A DNA stretch of 64,000 bases from Pseudomonas antarctica (GTDB lineage Bacteria; Pseudomonadota; Gammaproteobacteria; Pseudomonadales; Pseudomonadaceae): assembly GCF_001647715.1 (NCBI RefSeq), contig NZ_CP015600.1, positions 3,782,001 through 3,846,000 on the forward strand, written 5' to 3'. The notes under the pieces were generated by a model. The model did not search any database. It had not been told where the DNA came from and saw only the letters and a list, made by a program, of their open reading frames with translations. The stretch's first letter is position 1. The number at the start of each line of letters is the position of its first letter. The position numbers were made by a program, and so were the translations under genes. This document shows, piece after piece, positions 1-6,770 of this stretch.

Positions 1-78
1 GGATCAGACGCGTGCGGTCGTGCCAGGGGCCACCCTAGACGATGATCTCGGACGGCCTGCCGTGCAGGTGGTGCAGCA

Positions 79-240
79 GAAAGGCGCCTGGCGCTTTCCC
101 GGGCAATACCGGAATGGGGACTCACTGAGCGCGAGAACCCCTGCCTGGGCCTCAGTAAGAATAAAGAGACACCCCGCGACTACTATGCCAACGCCACTGT
201 GTGGGATGGCGTATACGGGATGGCACGAAGTAGAGCATGA
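79..240 (+). pseudogene. integrase (tyrosine recombinase) fragment, left copy
   Basis: Reading frame 1 over about 112-225 encodes EWGLTERENPC, then KETPRDYYANATVWD and GVYGMA. This matches nearly residue for residue the middle of the integrase at 8938-9783 (REWGLTERENPC, KETPRDFYANAVVWD, AVYGMA). Upstream the frame soon meets a stop near 43 and the similarity fades; downstream it ends at a stop at 238-240. Only about 40 codons before the catalytic domain survive, so this is a dead fragment. It lies in the same orientation as the right-hand copy, as expected if two related elements once sat in tandem at the same attachment site. Confidence 0.75.
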
Positions 241-339
241 ACTTTAGTACGCGCTTCACAGTATTCAGGGATCCCTCAATACAAACGGCTAGCTCAATAG
301 CGGCGCCACACCTTGGCACGTTCGAAAACGTGGCGCGCA

Positions 340-471
340 TTACTGCGATACCCGGTTGAGGGCTTCATCCGCTTTGTCGGCAGCCTGGGCCGCAGTCGTT
401 GACCGCGATTGCCCAGACCTCGGCCCGGCGCCACCAGCGGCGAGCGATAAATTCCAATGCGCATCTGTCCA
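340..471 (-). pseudogene. possible degraded phage lysis-region gene
   Basis: Directly downstream of the coiled-coil gene (stop and ATG overlap near 471), the minus strand has an Ala/Asp/Lys-rich ending, AAQAADKADEALNRVSQ followed by a stop at 340-342. This resembles the ends of Rz-like or DUF2514 spanin-type proteins. No single frame joins that ending to the ATG near 471, so the gene appears frameshifted. Position after a membrane/coiled-coil gene of a prophage suits a lysis cassette, but the identification is weak. Confidence 0.25.
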
Positions 472-819
472 TCAGGCGATTCCTCCCAGCTTGGTGCGCA
501 GGCGAGTGATCTCGTCGCTCTGCTGCGTCACGCGGTCAGTGAGTTGAGCGACCTGGCTGGTCAGCACTTCGATCTTGCCTTCCATGCGGCCGACAGCGGC
601 GGCCAGGTCGTTCCGCTCTTTCGCGAATTGATCGGCGTGGGCCTCAGCCTCTTTGCGGGCGGCCCACTTTTGGTTCAGCAGCTCGTTTAGGCGCTTCAGC
701 GTGCCAATATCGGCGCTGTCCATCGCGCGGTCAGTCGCATCCTTTGAAAGGAATCTGCGAAGCCAAAGCAGGCCGCCCAGCCAGGTAGCTGTGCCTGGGC
801 CGAGGTCAGTAGGATCCAT
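472..819 (-). CDS. phage-associated coiled-coil protein with short N-terminal hydrophobic segment
   Basis: A 115-residue protein begins MDPTDLGPGTATWLGG, has a short hydrophobic stretch (about residues 11-24), then a long charged, heptad-rich helix (about 45-112) ending in EITRLRTKLGGIA. The same layout occurs in small proteins of the lysis region of Pseudomonas prophages; its function is unknown. A GGAG Shine-Dalgarno sequence sits 7 nt before the ATG. It starts just after the terminator of the lipoprotein gene upstream and overlaps the degraded gene downstream. It may be membrane-anchored and oligomeric. Confidence 0.6.
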   Translation of the reverse strand: MDPTDLGPGTATWLGGLLWLRRFLSKDATDRAMDSADIGTLKRLNELLNQKWAARKEAEAHADQFAKERNDLAAAVGRMEGKIEVLTSQVAQLTDRVTQQSDEITRLRTKLGGIA

Positions 820-833
820 CCGATACTCCAGAA

Positions 834-860
834 ACGAAAAAGCCCGCGCAGTGGCGGGCC
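834..860 (-). terminator. Rho-independent terminator after lipoprotein gene
   Basis: GCCCGC (842-847) pairs with GCGGGC (854-859), and an A-run on the plus strand (838-841) gives a U-run on the minus-strand transcript. It lies 20 bp after the lipoprotein stop. Confidence 0.75.
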
Positions 861-878
861 TCAGGAATTGTGATTTAT

Positions 879-1238
879 CTAAACTCTGTTTTTACAGCCA
901 CTTCTTGACCGATCAATGATCAGGTCACCTTCGACTCTGGACTTGACGACGCCGAACAGAAACGAGTGGTTCACGTCGTACACAACAGCATCCGACAGCC
1001 CAACCGCACACGGGTCTTTTTCAATGGCCCGGTCCATGGCTGTCTTCACGTTCGGGAAGCCCAGCGGAAATATGATCACCGGATAGCTATCTTCACCAAC
1101 GACGCGCTTACCCTTTACGAAATCGCCACCGTTGATGTTGTAGTTCTTGGTACTGACTACCGTCACGTCAGCCACTCGCATGGTGCAGCCAGACACTGCG
1201 ACCGCACTCAGCAAAATGCTTAGTATTGATTTTTTCAT
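879..1238 (-). CDS. small lipoprotein of the prophage remnant
   Basis: The 119-residue protein starts MKKSILSILLSAVAVSGC: lysines, a hydrophobic stretch and a lipobox (AVSGC, lipidated Cys about residue 18). The mature part is rich in beta-forming residues, with Cys pairs (CAVG and GCKNRV near the end) that could form a disulfide. I chose this ATG over one nine codons upstream because it begins a proper signal peptide. The gene has its own terminator and no operon partner, like phage morons. A role in superinfection exclusion or envelope modification is only a guess; I do not recognise the family. Confidence 0.6.
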   Translation of the reverse strand: MKKSILSILLSAVAVSGCTMRVADVTVVSTKNYNINGGDFVKGKRVVGEDSYPVIIFPLGFPNVKTAMDRAIEKDPCAVGLSDAVVYDVNHSFLFGVVKSRVEGDLIIDRSRSGCKNRV

Positions 1239-1420
1239 GGTTCCCTCCGCCGTTGAAGGCGGCAATATATCAAGGAGCCATCAAGAAAGCCCGGGCAAAT
1301 GCCGAGGCTCGTAATGTGGGTAAACCCACCCGTACGGGCGAGAAGTCTATTGCAGTTACCGCATCTGAATTCTTTCAACATCTGCAAATTCTTTTTGCTG
1401 AATCGCCCTTTCCTTGGGCA

Positions 1421-1446
1421 ATAAAAAACCCGACGCGATGGCCGGG
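1421..1446 (-). terminator. terminator after small acidic ORF
   Basis: On the minus strand a CCCGGCC...CGGG hairpin is followed by a run of six U residues (plus-strand A-run at 1423-1428). It lies 20 bp past the stop at 1466. Confidence 0.6.
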
Positions 1447-1465
1447 CTCGTTGACATGAAACTCG

Positions 1466-1663
1466 TCAGTTATCGGGATGCTCGCTCGCCACTGAATCGG
1501 CAGCGTCCACGTCCGACATATCCTCTTCAAGGGAGGGATCATCATTCTGAGGCGGCCGGATCTCGCGCTCATCCCGGCGAGGGTCGTGACCCGCTTCGTT
1601 GTCCGTGCCGCGTGTCACTTCCTGCTGCGAAATATTGCCTGGGGCACTCTTATCAATATCCAT
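1466..1663 (-). CDS. small acidic hypothetical protein
   Basis: A 65-residue, very hydrophilic protein beginning MDIDKSAPGNISQQEVTRG, rich in Asp, Glu and Arg with no hydrophobic core, so probably disordered. The ATG at 1661-1663 is preceded by GGAGAGG about 5 nt upstream, which favours it over the ATG seven codons earlier. It is flanked by its own terminator. I do not recognise a function. Confidence 0.5.
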   Translation of the reverse strand: MDIDKSAPGNISQQEVTRGTDNEAGHDPRRDEREIRPPQNDDPSLEEDMSDVDAADSVASEHPDN

Positions 1664-1756
1664 GCTGCCTCTCCGTTCAAACACTCGGAATATCCGTGCT
1701 TAAACATGGTAGTCGGCAGGTTGCAGTGAGTGCCGAACACTGGACGAACGGCGAAA

Positions 1757-1785
1757 AGCAAAAAGCCCCGTCCTAGGCGGGGCTT
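1757..1785 (-). terminator. terminator after hypothetical ORF 1796-2029
   Basis: AAGCCCCG (1763-1770) pairs with CGGGGCTT (1778-1785). The A-run at 1759-1764 supplies the minus-strand U-run. Confidence 0.7.
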
Positions 1786-1795
1786 AATGAAAACT

Positions 1796-2029
1796 TTAGT
1801 CGTCTGAGGCTTGAGGGACTGGGGCCTCGTCGATGCTAATGCAGTGCTCGATGTCCGTTATTTTCTCCAGCGCAAGCTCGGCCGTTGAATAAGCCCCGAA
1901 CATTCGGCCCTGATAAAAAACAACCCACGCAAAATGAATATTCACTTTACCAGCCTGCCCTACAACCAACTTCTTGAACCGTTCCGCCAAGTCGTCGACA
2001 TGCATCTGTGCCATGCCACGCAAAACCAT
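1796..2029 (-). CDS. small hypothetical protein of the prophage remnant
   Basis: A 77-residue protein starting MVLRGMAQMHVDDLAERFKK. Its N-terminal helix is followed by alternating hydrophobic residues (VNIHFAWVVFYQG) suggesting a beta strand, and it ends in an acidic tail. The chosen ATG follows GGGAGAG at good spacing; an earlier in-frame ATG 25 codons upstream lacks one and runs through a terminator hairpin. Function unknown. Confidence 0.5.
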   Translation of the reverse strand: MVLRGMAQMHVDDLAERFKKLVVGQAGKVNIHFAWVVFYQGRMFGAYSTAELALEKITDIEHCISIDEAPVPQASDD

Positions 2030-2085
2030 GACGCTCTCCCAGTTTATAGTCGGAAGCTCTATTTTCGACCTTGCACAAACTGAGC

Positions 2086-2118
2086 GCAATAAAAAGCCCG
2101 ACATATAAGCCGGGCTTT
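2086..2118 (-). terminator. terminator between DUF1133 gene and small cargo ORFs
   Basis: AAGCCCG (2094-2100) pairs with CGGGCTT (2111-2117), with an A-run (2090-2095) giving the U-run on the minus strand. Confidence 0.65.
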
Positions 2119-2191
2119 GCAGTGTGAACCCCTAACGCGCAAGATCGATAGGATGGGTAAACACTCTCTCACTCATTGCAACGGCTTTCTG

Positions 2192-2773
2192 CTACGCCAC
2201 ACAACTTTCGATTAACCCTTCCGCATCAAGCAGTTCCTGAGCGGCAGTGAGCGCCTCATTCACCTGGTCATCAAGCGTCTTGCGGATCCCTGAACGCCAC
2301 CGGTACCGGGTCGACTCCGGTTTGCCGTCGTTGTCCCAATTGGTGATGTCGTACCAGGCGGCCGGCAGCACCGCGGCGGAGCGCTTGCCCTCGGCGCCTG
2401 CAACCTGCGGAATGGCCCAGGTCAGCACTGCGCATTCCCGGAAACGTTTCGGCGCCGGTGTCTTCACCGAGTTCAGCAATTCCAGGATGGCGCCGTGCTT
2501 GCGCTCCTGGTGTGTCGAGTACTTCGCCACAAGTGCTCGCCAGTGCGCCGGAGTGAGCGCCCTGTGCAGGCGACCGAACACCCTGCAGTCCTGGAGGAAC
2601 GCCGCCTCCTTGCCGACGACCTCACCCTTCTGCTTGGCGCACTGCACCTTCGGCTCGAAGTCACAGCCGCCGGCGGACGTATTGGTCTCGGCCGCGAGCG
2701 CCCGAACTGTCCATACGGGTGAATCCCCGAGGGTTGTGTATCGGAACAATGTTTGGCATGATTTCTCTCGCAT
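2192..2773 (-). CDS. DUF1133-family phage protein (late-regulator position)
   Basis: Residues from about 20 onward read as a DUF1133-type phage protein: AKQKGE, the conserved FLQDCRVFGRLHRAL, LVAKYSTH, TWAIPQ, GKRSAAVLP, AWYDITNWD, then a C-terminal helix ending in AAQELLDAEGL. These proteins sit where lambdoid phages carry the Q antiterminator, just before lysis genes, as here. The start is unsure: the ATG at 2771-2773 gives 193 residues, but another ATG at about 2759-2761 opens a different frame with a possible ribosome-binding site, so a frameshift near 2710 may have damaged the N-terminus. The cro-like gene lies directly upstream with no replication genes between. Confidence 0.6.
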   Translation of the reverse strand: MREKSCQTLFRYTTLGDSPVWTVRALAAETNTSAGGCDFEPKVQCAKQKGEVVGKEAAFLQDCRVFGRLHRALTPAHWRALVAKYSTHQERKHGAILELLNSVKTPAPKRFRECAVLTWAIPQVAGAEGKRSAAVLPAAWYDITNWDNDGKPESTRYRWRSGIRKTLDDQVNEALTAAQELLDAEGLIESCVA

Positions 2774-2786
2774 AAAGCTTTTGAAG

Positions 2787-2813
2787 AAGCCGACCTCGTA
2801 CGTCGGCTTTTTT
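2787..2813 (+). terminator. hairpin terminator, probably bidirectional
   Basis: AAGCCGAC (2787-2794) pairs perfectly with GTCGGCTT (2802-2809), followed by a T-run on the plus strand. A-rich sequence on the other side may let it act on the minus strand too, where it would separate cro from the DUF1133 gene. Confidence 0.6.
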
Positions 2814-2975
2814 ATTGCCTGTAATTCAGCGCAACGGCGTGAACCTCCCTGCCCTGCTCCACGTTTCAGCCCATTCAAAACCCACTGGATAAAACTCCAG
2901 CGACTTCAGGTTTCTTACTTCGCAGACCGGTTGCGCCGATACTGGCTACATGGATCGAGGAGCGCGGTTGTCATG

Positions 2976-3188
2976 TCAGGCGACCGACTGGATGTCTCTT
3001 TGGCGCATACACAGCTCGCGAGCCGTAATCTTTCCGCCGGTCAGCTCTTCAGCCTTAAATGCTTTTTCGGCACCCATCGGATGAATCCCGGAAACCCAGT
3101 ACGAAACCGCGGCCTGGGAGACGTCGAGGGCCAAAGCTGTTTTGGTTTGCCCGCCGAAGAAGTCGACGAGCCTTTCGATAGGGGTCAT
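2976..3188 (-). CDS. Cro-like phage repressor (YdaS-type HTH)
   Basis: A 70-residue protein starting MTPIERLVDFFGGQTKTALA. The helix-turn-helix is QTKTALALDVSQAAVSYWV, with the recognition helix around SQAAVSYW, followed by GAEKAFKAEELTGGKITARELC, the usual ending of small Cro/YdaS-type regulators. A strong AGGAGG site lies 8 nt upstream. It is divergent from the cI gene at 3276 across an 87-bp operator region. In the family Cro represses cI and favours lytic growth; here its lytic target genes are almost entirely lost. Confidence 0.85.
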   Translation of the reverse strand: MTPIERLVDFFGGQTKTALALDVSQAAVSYWVSGIHPMGAEKAFKAEELTGGKITARELCMRQRDIQSVA

Positions 3189-3202
3189 GAGCGCCCCTCC
3201 TG

Positions 3203-3263
3203 ATAAGCCTGCTTATATCCAAAGTAAAAGAAAACTTATTTGCAAGACAATAAGTGAACTTAT
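3203..3263. promoter_or_regulatory. three regularly spaced cro/cI operators
   Basis: Two perfect 6-2-6 inverted repeats share the pattern ATAAGn-NN-nCTTAT: ATAAGCCTGCTTAT at 3203-3216 and ATAAGTGAACTTAT at 3250-3263. A weaker third copy (AAAAGAAAACTTAT, 3226-3239) lies between them. Centres are 23 and 24 bp apart, just over two helical turns, as in the lambda right operator. The set fills the gap between the divergent cro and cI genes. The palindromes are seen directly; the assignment to CI/Cro is inferred. Confidence 0.75.
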
Positions 3264-3276
3264 AAATTTCAGCTCA
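3240..3276 (+). promoter_or_regulatory. candidate cI maintenance promoter with leaderless start
   Basis: TTGCAA (3240-3245) is followed by a 17-bp spacer and TAAATT (3263-3268), only 7 nt before the cI ATG at 3276. No Shine-Dalgarno sequence precedes that ATG. The transcript would therefore start at or next to the AUG, as lambda cI does from PRM. The right-hand operator lies inside the spacer. Confidence 0.45.
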
Positions 3277-3935
3277 TGAGCACACTCGCCCAACGAATCA
3301 AAACCGCACGCACCCACGCCAAGCTGACGCAGAAGGCACTCGCCTTAAAAGTGGGTGTTGAGCAGCCGGTAATCTCCCAGCTGGAGACCGGAAAAAACCT
3401 TCAAAGCGCACACCTCCCGAAGATCGCGCACGTGTGCGGTGTGAACGCTATTTGGCTCTCGGAAAACACCGGGCCAATGATTGGTGTGAGCGCCTCAGAA
3501 CCCAACATCTCAGTTGCCGCCCAGCCCACCAAATCATTCCGCTACCCAGTAATCAGCTGGGTTGCCGCCGGCGCCTGGGCGGAAGCCGTAGAGCCCTACC
3601 CGGCCGGATTCTCGGACAGCTACGAGTTCTCCGAGTACGACTCCAAAGGCCCTGCGTTCTGGCTGACTGTCAAAGGTGACTCGATGACGGCGCCCGCCGG
3701 CTAAAGCATCACCGAAGGCACGCTGATCCTGGTAGACACAGAGGCAGAGGTCGCACCCGGTAAGCTGGTCGTGGCCAAGCTGCCAGACAGCAATGAAGCC
3801 ACTTTCAAGAAGCTGGTCAGCGATGGTGGTCGGCTGTTCTTAAAACCGCTGAACCCTAGCCACCCAATTGAGGCGGTAGACGAGAACTGCCGGATCGTGG
3901 GCGTAGTTGTGCAGACGCTGCAGAAGTTTTACTGA
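3276..3935 (+). pseudogene. cI-type repressor (HTH + S24 peptidase) broken by an in-frame stop
   Basis: The N-terminal half is a normal HTH_3 repressor domain (LTQKALALKVGVEQPVISQLE), followed by a linker and a LexA/S24-type peptidase domain (FRYPVISWVAAGAW, GDSM). A TAA at 3702-3704 interrupts the frame six codons after GDSM. The same frame then continues cleanly for 76 codons (SITEGTLILVD, KLVVAKLPD, ATFKKLVSDGG, FLKPLNP) to a TGA at 3933-3935. The Ser nucleophile is thus kept, but the probable general-base Lys in ATFKKL and the dimerisation surface are cut off. The 142-residue product may still bind DNA weakly, but could not dimerise or cleave itself normally. A single Leu-to-stop change would explain it. 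Confidence 0.8.
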
Positions 3936-3999
3936 GTGCTAACCCTGTTGTTACATTCGGTGGTCGAGATTCGTAAATCTGTATTGCAAGGAGTGCGAT

Positions 4000-4341
4000 A
4001 TGCCAATAGTTGCTGTGCTGAATGATGAGTCGGACCAAGGTGAGATTTTGGGCGCGCTGAAGGCCTATGGCCTTGTGTTAGCTAACTGCTACACGCGCCC
4101 CGGCGCCGCGGATCTGACGAAGGAATTGAGAGCCGCGCTGGGCAGTAGATCTGATGAGAATCAATTGGTTTGCCACAACCTACCGCTGGCTATAGAAGGC
4201 GACCCCTCGTGGACAAGCGTGCTTGTGCTCCCTCCCCGGTATACCTTTCACTACCGTGAAACGATGGCCTTGGCGGCTCGAGCGCTGAGTGCCGCTGATG
4301 AAAGTGACAAGAAGGGAATGTTCTTGTATCACGAACCATAG
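4000..4341 (+). CDS. hypothetical protein
   Basis: A 113-residue soluble protein beginning MPIVAVLNDESDQGEILGAL, preceded by AAGGAG 8 nt before the ATG, so translation is likely. It shows alternating strands and helices (PIVAVL, GEILGALKAYGL, TSVLVLPP), suggesting a small alpha/beta fold. No catalytic motif or known family is evident. It follows the broken cI gene on the same strand and is probably accessory. Confidence 0.55.
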   Translation: MPIVAVLNDESDQGEILGALKAYGLVLANCYTRPGAADLTKELRAALGSRSDENQLVCHNLPLAIEGDPSWTSVLVLPPRYTFHYRETMALAARALSAADESDKKGMFLYHEP

Positions 4342-4472
4342 ACGCCAAAATGGGGTTGGCGGAGAAATTCAGGGATAACGAATGACTGCATAGCGTGAGC
4401 AAAACTTCTGGAGCAAAGTAGGGGTCGTTGCTTGCTTAGCTTTCCTTATGATGCTCCCCGGCTTCGCGATCC

Positions 4473-5492
4473 TCATCGAAACTTTTTACCCTGTAACCAT
4501 GTACTTATGGCCTCAACGAGTTCTGTCTTGCACTCCACTGGCAACCAATGCCCGCCGGATATGTTCGTCACGGTGAGATCTGCGCAGACGCCACGCATTG
4601 GATCGCCCAACTGATTACCCTTAATGGTATTCATCTGGTCGTAATCCCCATTTACAAACAGCACGGGTAATGAAAGGCGGCCGCCATTGGGCGCTCGGCG
4701 GGCGTACTCGATGTTGGCATCGTCGTTTAGATACCACGCGCACGGAGCGCGGAAACCATGCTCCTCGAAAATCCTCACCAGTGCTGCGAAGTCCGTCTCT
4801 GGCCAGAGCGCGGTGTCTGGTAGGGTGGCTGGGGCCCGATGCGCTTTGCCAAACCGCCCACCTTTCCTGGTCACCTCGGCATTTGATGCAACCCTGCCGA
4901 TGTTAGCAGGGTCGCCTCGCCGGTAGATCGACGCCAGCGATGCTGCTTTGTCCGCATCAAGATCAGCAACTGCGGACGCAAAGTGCGTGTTGTAATAGCG
5001 GTAATAATCCCATTGACCGTCTGGATACTGATCCGTTGGGTAGATCGCTCGGTCAACCAGCGGGACGAGCGTAGGCAGCGCATTCGTATAGGGAAAATAC
5101 GGCACCGAAATCAACACAACGCCGCGGCTCCGATGAGTCTCATGAGCGACTAACTCACCAGCCACAACGCTGCCCCAATCGTGGCCCACCCAGATTGCGG
5201 GCATTCCACCGAGATGATCATGAAGTTCTGTCATGTCTGCCACGATGTTCTCAATCGTGTATGCATTGATGGCGGTTGGCGAAGAAGAACCTCCATAGCC
5301 GCGCATGTCTGGTGCGACACAGTGCCAGCCTTGGGCAGCGAACGCTTCCATCTGAGCACGCCAAATCAGACCGAGCTCCGGCCAGCCGTGTAGGAGCATC
5401 ATCAATGGCCCATCGGCAGGTCCCGACTCTAAATAATACGTCGTATGACGGGACGTGCTTAAAAAGCGTGAAGCCAGCGTGGAAGTGGACAC
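4473..5492 (-). CDS. alpha/beta hydrolase, epoxide-hydrolase-like
   Basis: A 339-residue enzyme with the features of soluble epoxide hydrolases: the oxyanion motif HGWPE (about residues 35-39), the nucleophile elbow GHDWGS with Asp rather than Ser, a cap domain with a Tyr-rich segment (WDYYRYYNTHF) that could supply the ring-opening tyrosines, FVNGDYDQMN near the acid, and the catalytic His in GGHWLP near the C-terminus. The likely reaction is hydrolysis of an epoxide, or dehalogenation, through an Asp ester. The start is GTG at 5490-5492 with AAGGAG upstream. It is a single gene in the island and probably transferred cargo. The substrate cannot be read from the sequence. Confidence 0.8.
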   Translation of the reverse strand: MSTSTLASRFLSTSRHTTYYLESGPADGPLMMLLHGWPELGLIWRAQMEAFAAQGWHCVAPDMRGYGGSSSPTAINAYTIENIVADMTELHDHLGGMPAIWVGHDWGSVVAGELVAHETHRSRGVVLISVPYFPYTNALPTLVPLVDRAIYPTDQYPDGQWDYYRYYNTHFASAVADLDADKAASLASIYRRGDPANIGRVASNAEVTRKGGRFGKAHRAPATLPDTALWPETDFAALVRIFEEHGFRAPCAWYLNDDANIEYARRAPNGGRLSLPVLFVNGDYDQMNTIKGNQLGDPMRGVCADLTVTNISGGHWLPVECKTELVEAISTWLQGKKFR

Positions 5493-5984
5493 AGGATCTC
5501 CTTACGCCGCGCCGACTGAAAAACGCGAAGCGGCAACACTATACTGAGCGGTTCACTTCGTGTTTTGTTCCCATCTAGTTGATGCCTTCACGCCACACGG
5601 GCGCGGCGCTGAACTGAAGGTCGCCTAAGGTGCTTTTGCATCGCCGCACACGTGCTTTAAATGGACACCATCGCCCTTATGCTGAGGTTGAGAAGGCGAC
5701 TTCTCCGCCCTTCACATCCCTTCTACAATGGAGCGCCTATGCTTACCTCAACTCCTAGTGAACACCCCTTTTAACCCGCTACTTCCCATCGCGGGCTGTT
5801 TTGTTGACCCGCGCACATAAAACAAATCGAAGCGCTCCGCTACCAAACCCACCGCGGCATGCCTTTTTACAACCATTCGCCCATAGCCACCGTCCGTAGA
5901 GAACTTCAAACTTTTACTCTAGTCTTAATGGTAGGCGTGCTTTAAACCGTGAGCGCCTGCTGACACCCCATAGAGGTTCACAAA
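5493..5984. other. intergenic region without a credible gene
   Basis: These 492 bp separate the divergent hydrolase and glycine-zipper genes. No coding frame with a ribosome-binding site was seen. The region holds a phage-like hairpin (CCCGC...GCGGG near 5777-5800) and, near its right end, the AlgU-type promoter listed separately. Confidence 0.6.
5901..5927 (+). promoter_or_regulatory. candidate AlgU (sigma-22/RpoE-type) promoter
   Basis: GAACTT (5901-5906), a 16-bp spacer and TCTTA (5923-5927) match the extracytoplasmic-stress consensus GAACTT-N16/17-TCTGA closely. It lies 57 bp upstream of an exported glycine-zipper protein, a class often under envelope-stress control. Confidence 0.55.
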
Positions 5985-6416
5985 ATGAAAATGACACTAC
6001 CCGCCCTAGCTTTGGGTGTCCTCATTTCGCAAGGAGCGATGGCAGCCGGAGATGGCACAGCCGCTCTTGGAGGCGGCGTTGGTGGTGCACTTGGCAACAT
6101 CGTAGGCCAACAGCTCGGGGGCTCGACTGGCGCTGCGGTAGGCGCAGGCGTAGGTGGTGCCGCCGGCGGTGCTGTCGGCGCTCAAAGGGGCAACAGAGCT
6201 GAAGCTGCATTAGGTGGCGGTATCGGCTCAGCTGGCGGGTCACTTATTGGTAATCGCCTCGGCGGCGCAACTGGCTCGACTATCGGTGCAGGTCTTGGCG
6301 GCGCTGCGGGTGGCGCACTAGGAAACAACCTGGCGGATGATGAGAGCAATCATCGGTCGGATGGTAGGACGCACAAAGGCAACAACAAGCATAAACACAA
6401 GAACAAGCATCATTAG
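5985..6416 (+). CDS. exported glycine-zipper protein with His/Lys-rich tail
   Basis: The 143-residue product has a cleavable signal peptide (MKMTLPALALGVLISQGAMA, cut after AMA). It then has repeated GxxxG-rich blocks (ALGGGVGGALGNIVGQQLGG and a second similar unit about 45 residues later), which are glycine zippers able to pack into or across membranes. The end is strongly basic and His-rich (HKGNNKHKHKNKHH). AGAGG lies 8 nt before the ATG. Such proteins are usually small envelope-stress proteins. The His/Lys tail could bind metal or polyanions, which is inference. An AlgU-type promoter precedes it and a terminator follows. Confidence 0.75.
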   Translation: MKMTLPALALGVLISQGAMAAGDGTAALGGGVGGALGNIVGQQLGGSTGAAVGAGVGGAAGGAVGAQRGNRAEAALGGGIGSAGGSLIGNRLGGATGSTIGAGLGGAAGGALGNNLADDESNHRSDGRTHKGNNKHKHKNKHH

Positions 6417-6435
6417 TTTCTGACGCTGTTACATC

Positions 6436-6464
6436 GAAGCCCGGCCTAGAGTCGGGCTTCTTCT
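6436..6464 (+). terminator. terminator of glycine-zipper gene
   Basis: AAGCCCG (6437-6443) pairs with CGGGCTT (6453-6459), followed by CTTCTTC. Confidence 0.65.
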
Positions 6465-6689
6465 TCATGCCCTTTCACAGCTCTTTCACAGTCGCCCCCC
6501 TGGGATACCCCAGCGCCTAGCTAATACTTTTACGCCCGTCTCTCATCATTGAGGGCTTTGCTTTACCTGTGATTTGACAGGGCTATATGCATCACTCAAA
6601 TGCTACGTTCGGGCAGGCTGCACGAGCGCTAATAGCCAGCACCCACACTAACAGAATGAAATTTAAGAAAAATTATAGAAACTCAGCAG

Positions 6690-6705
6690 TGGCACGGTTA
6701 ATGCC
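6690..6705 (+). promoter_or_regulatory. candidate sigma-54 promoter upstream of hemerythrin gene
   Basis: TGGCACG (6690-6696), N4, then ATGCC (6701-6705) preserves the GG-N10-GC core of -24/-12 promoters and the whole -24 box; the -12 box TTGCW is imperfect. The predicted start would be near 6716, 55 bp before the hemerythrin ATG. The rest of the 354-bp gap between 6416 and 6771 shows no gene. Confidence 0.4.
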
Positions 6706-6770
6706 AAATCTATTGGGACAACGCCGACAAAGATCGGCATCTCCACTCCGTGTTACTGAGGCTACAAAAA

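Noticed and set aside
1226..1459. Plus-strand ORF with KKARANAEARNVGKPTRTGE
   Set aside because: The segment looks protein-like and may be a phage scrap, but no start signal or second similar segment supports it, and it overlaps the minus-strand lipoprotein start and a terminator.
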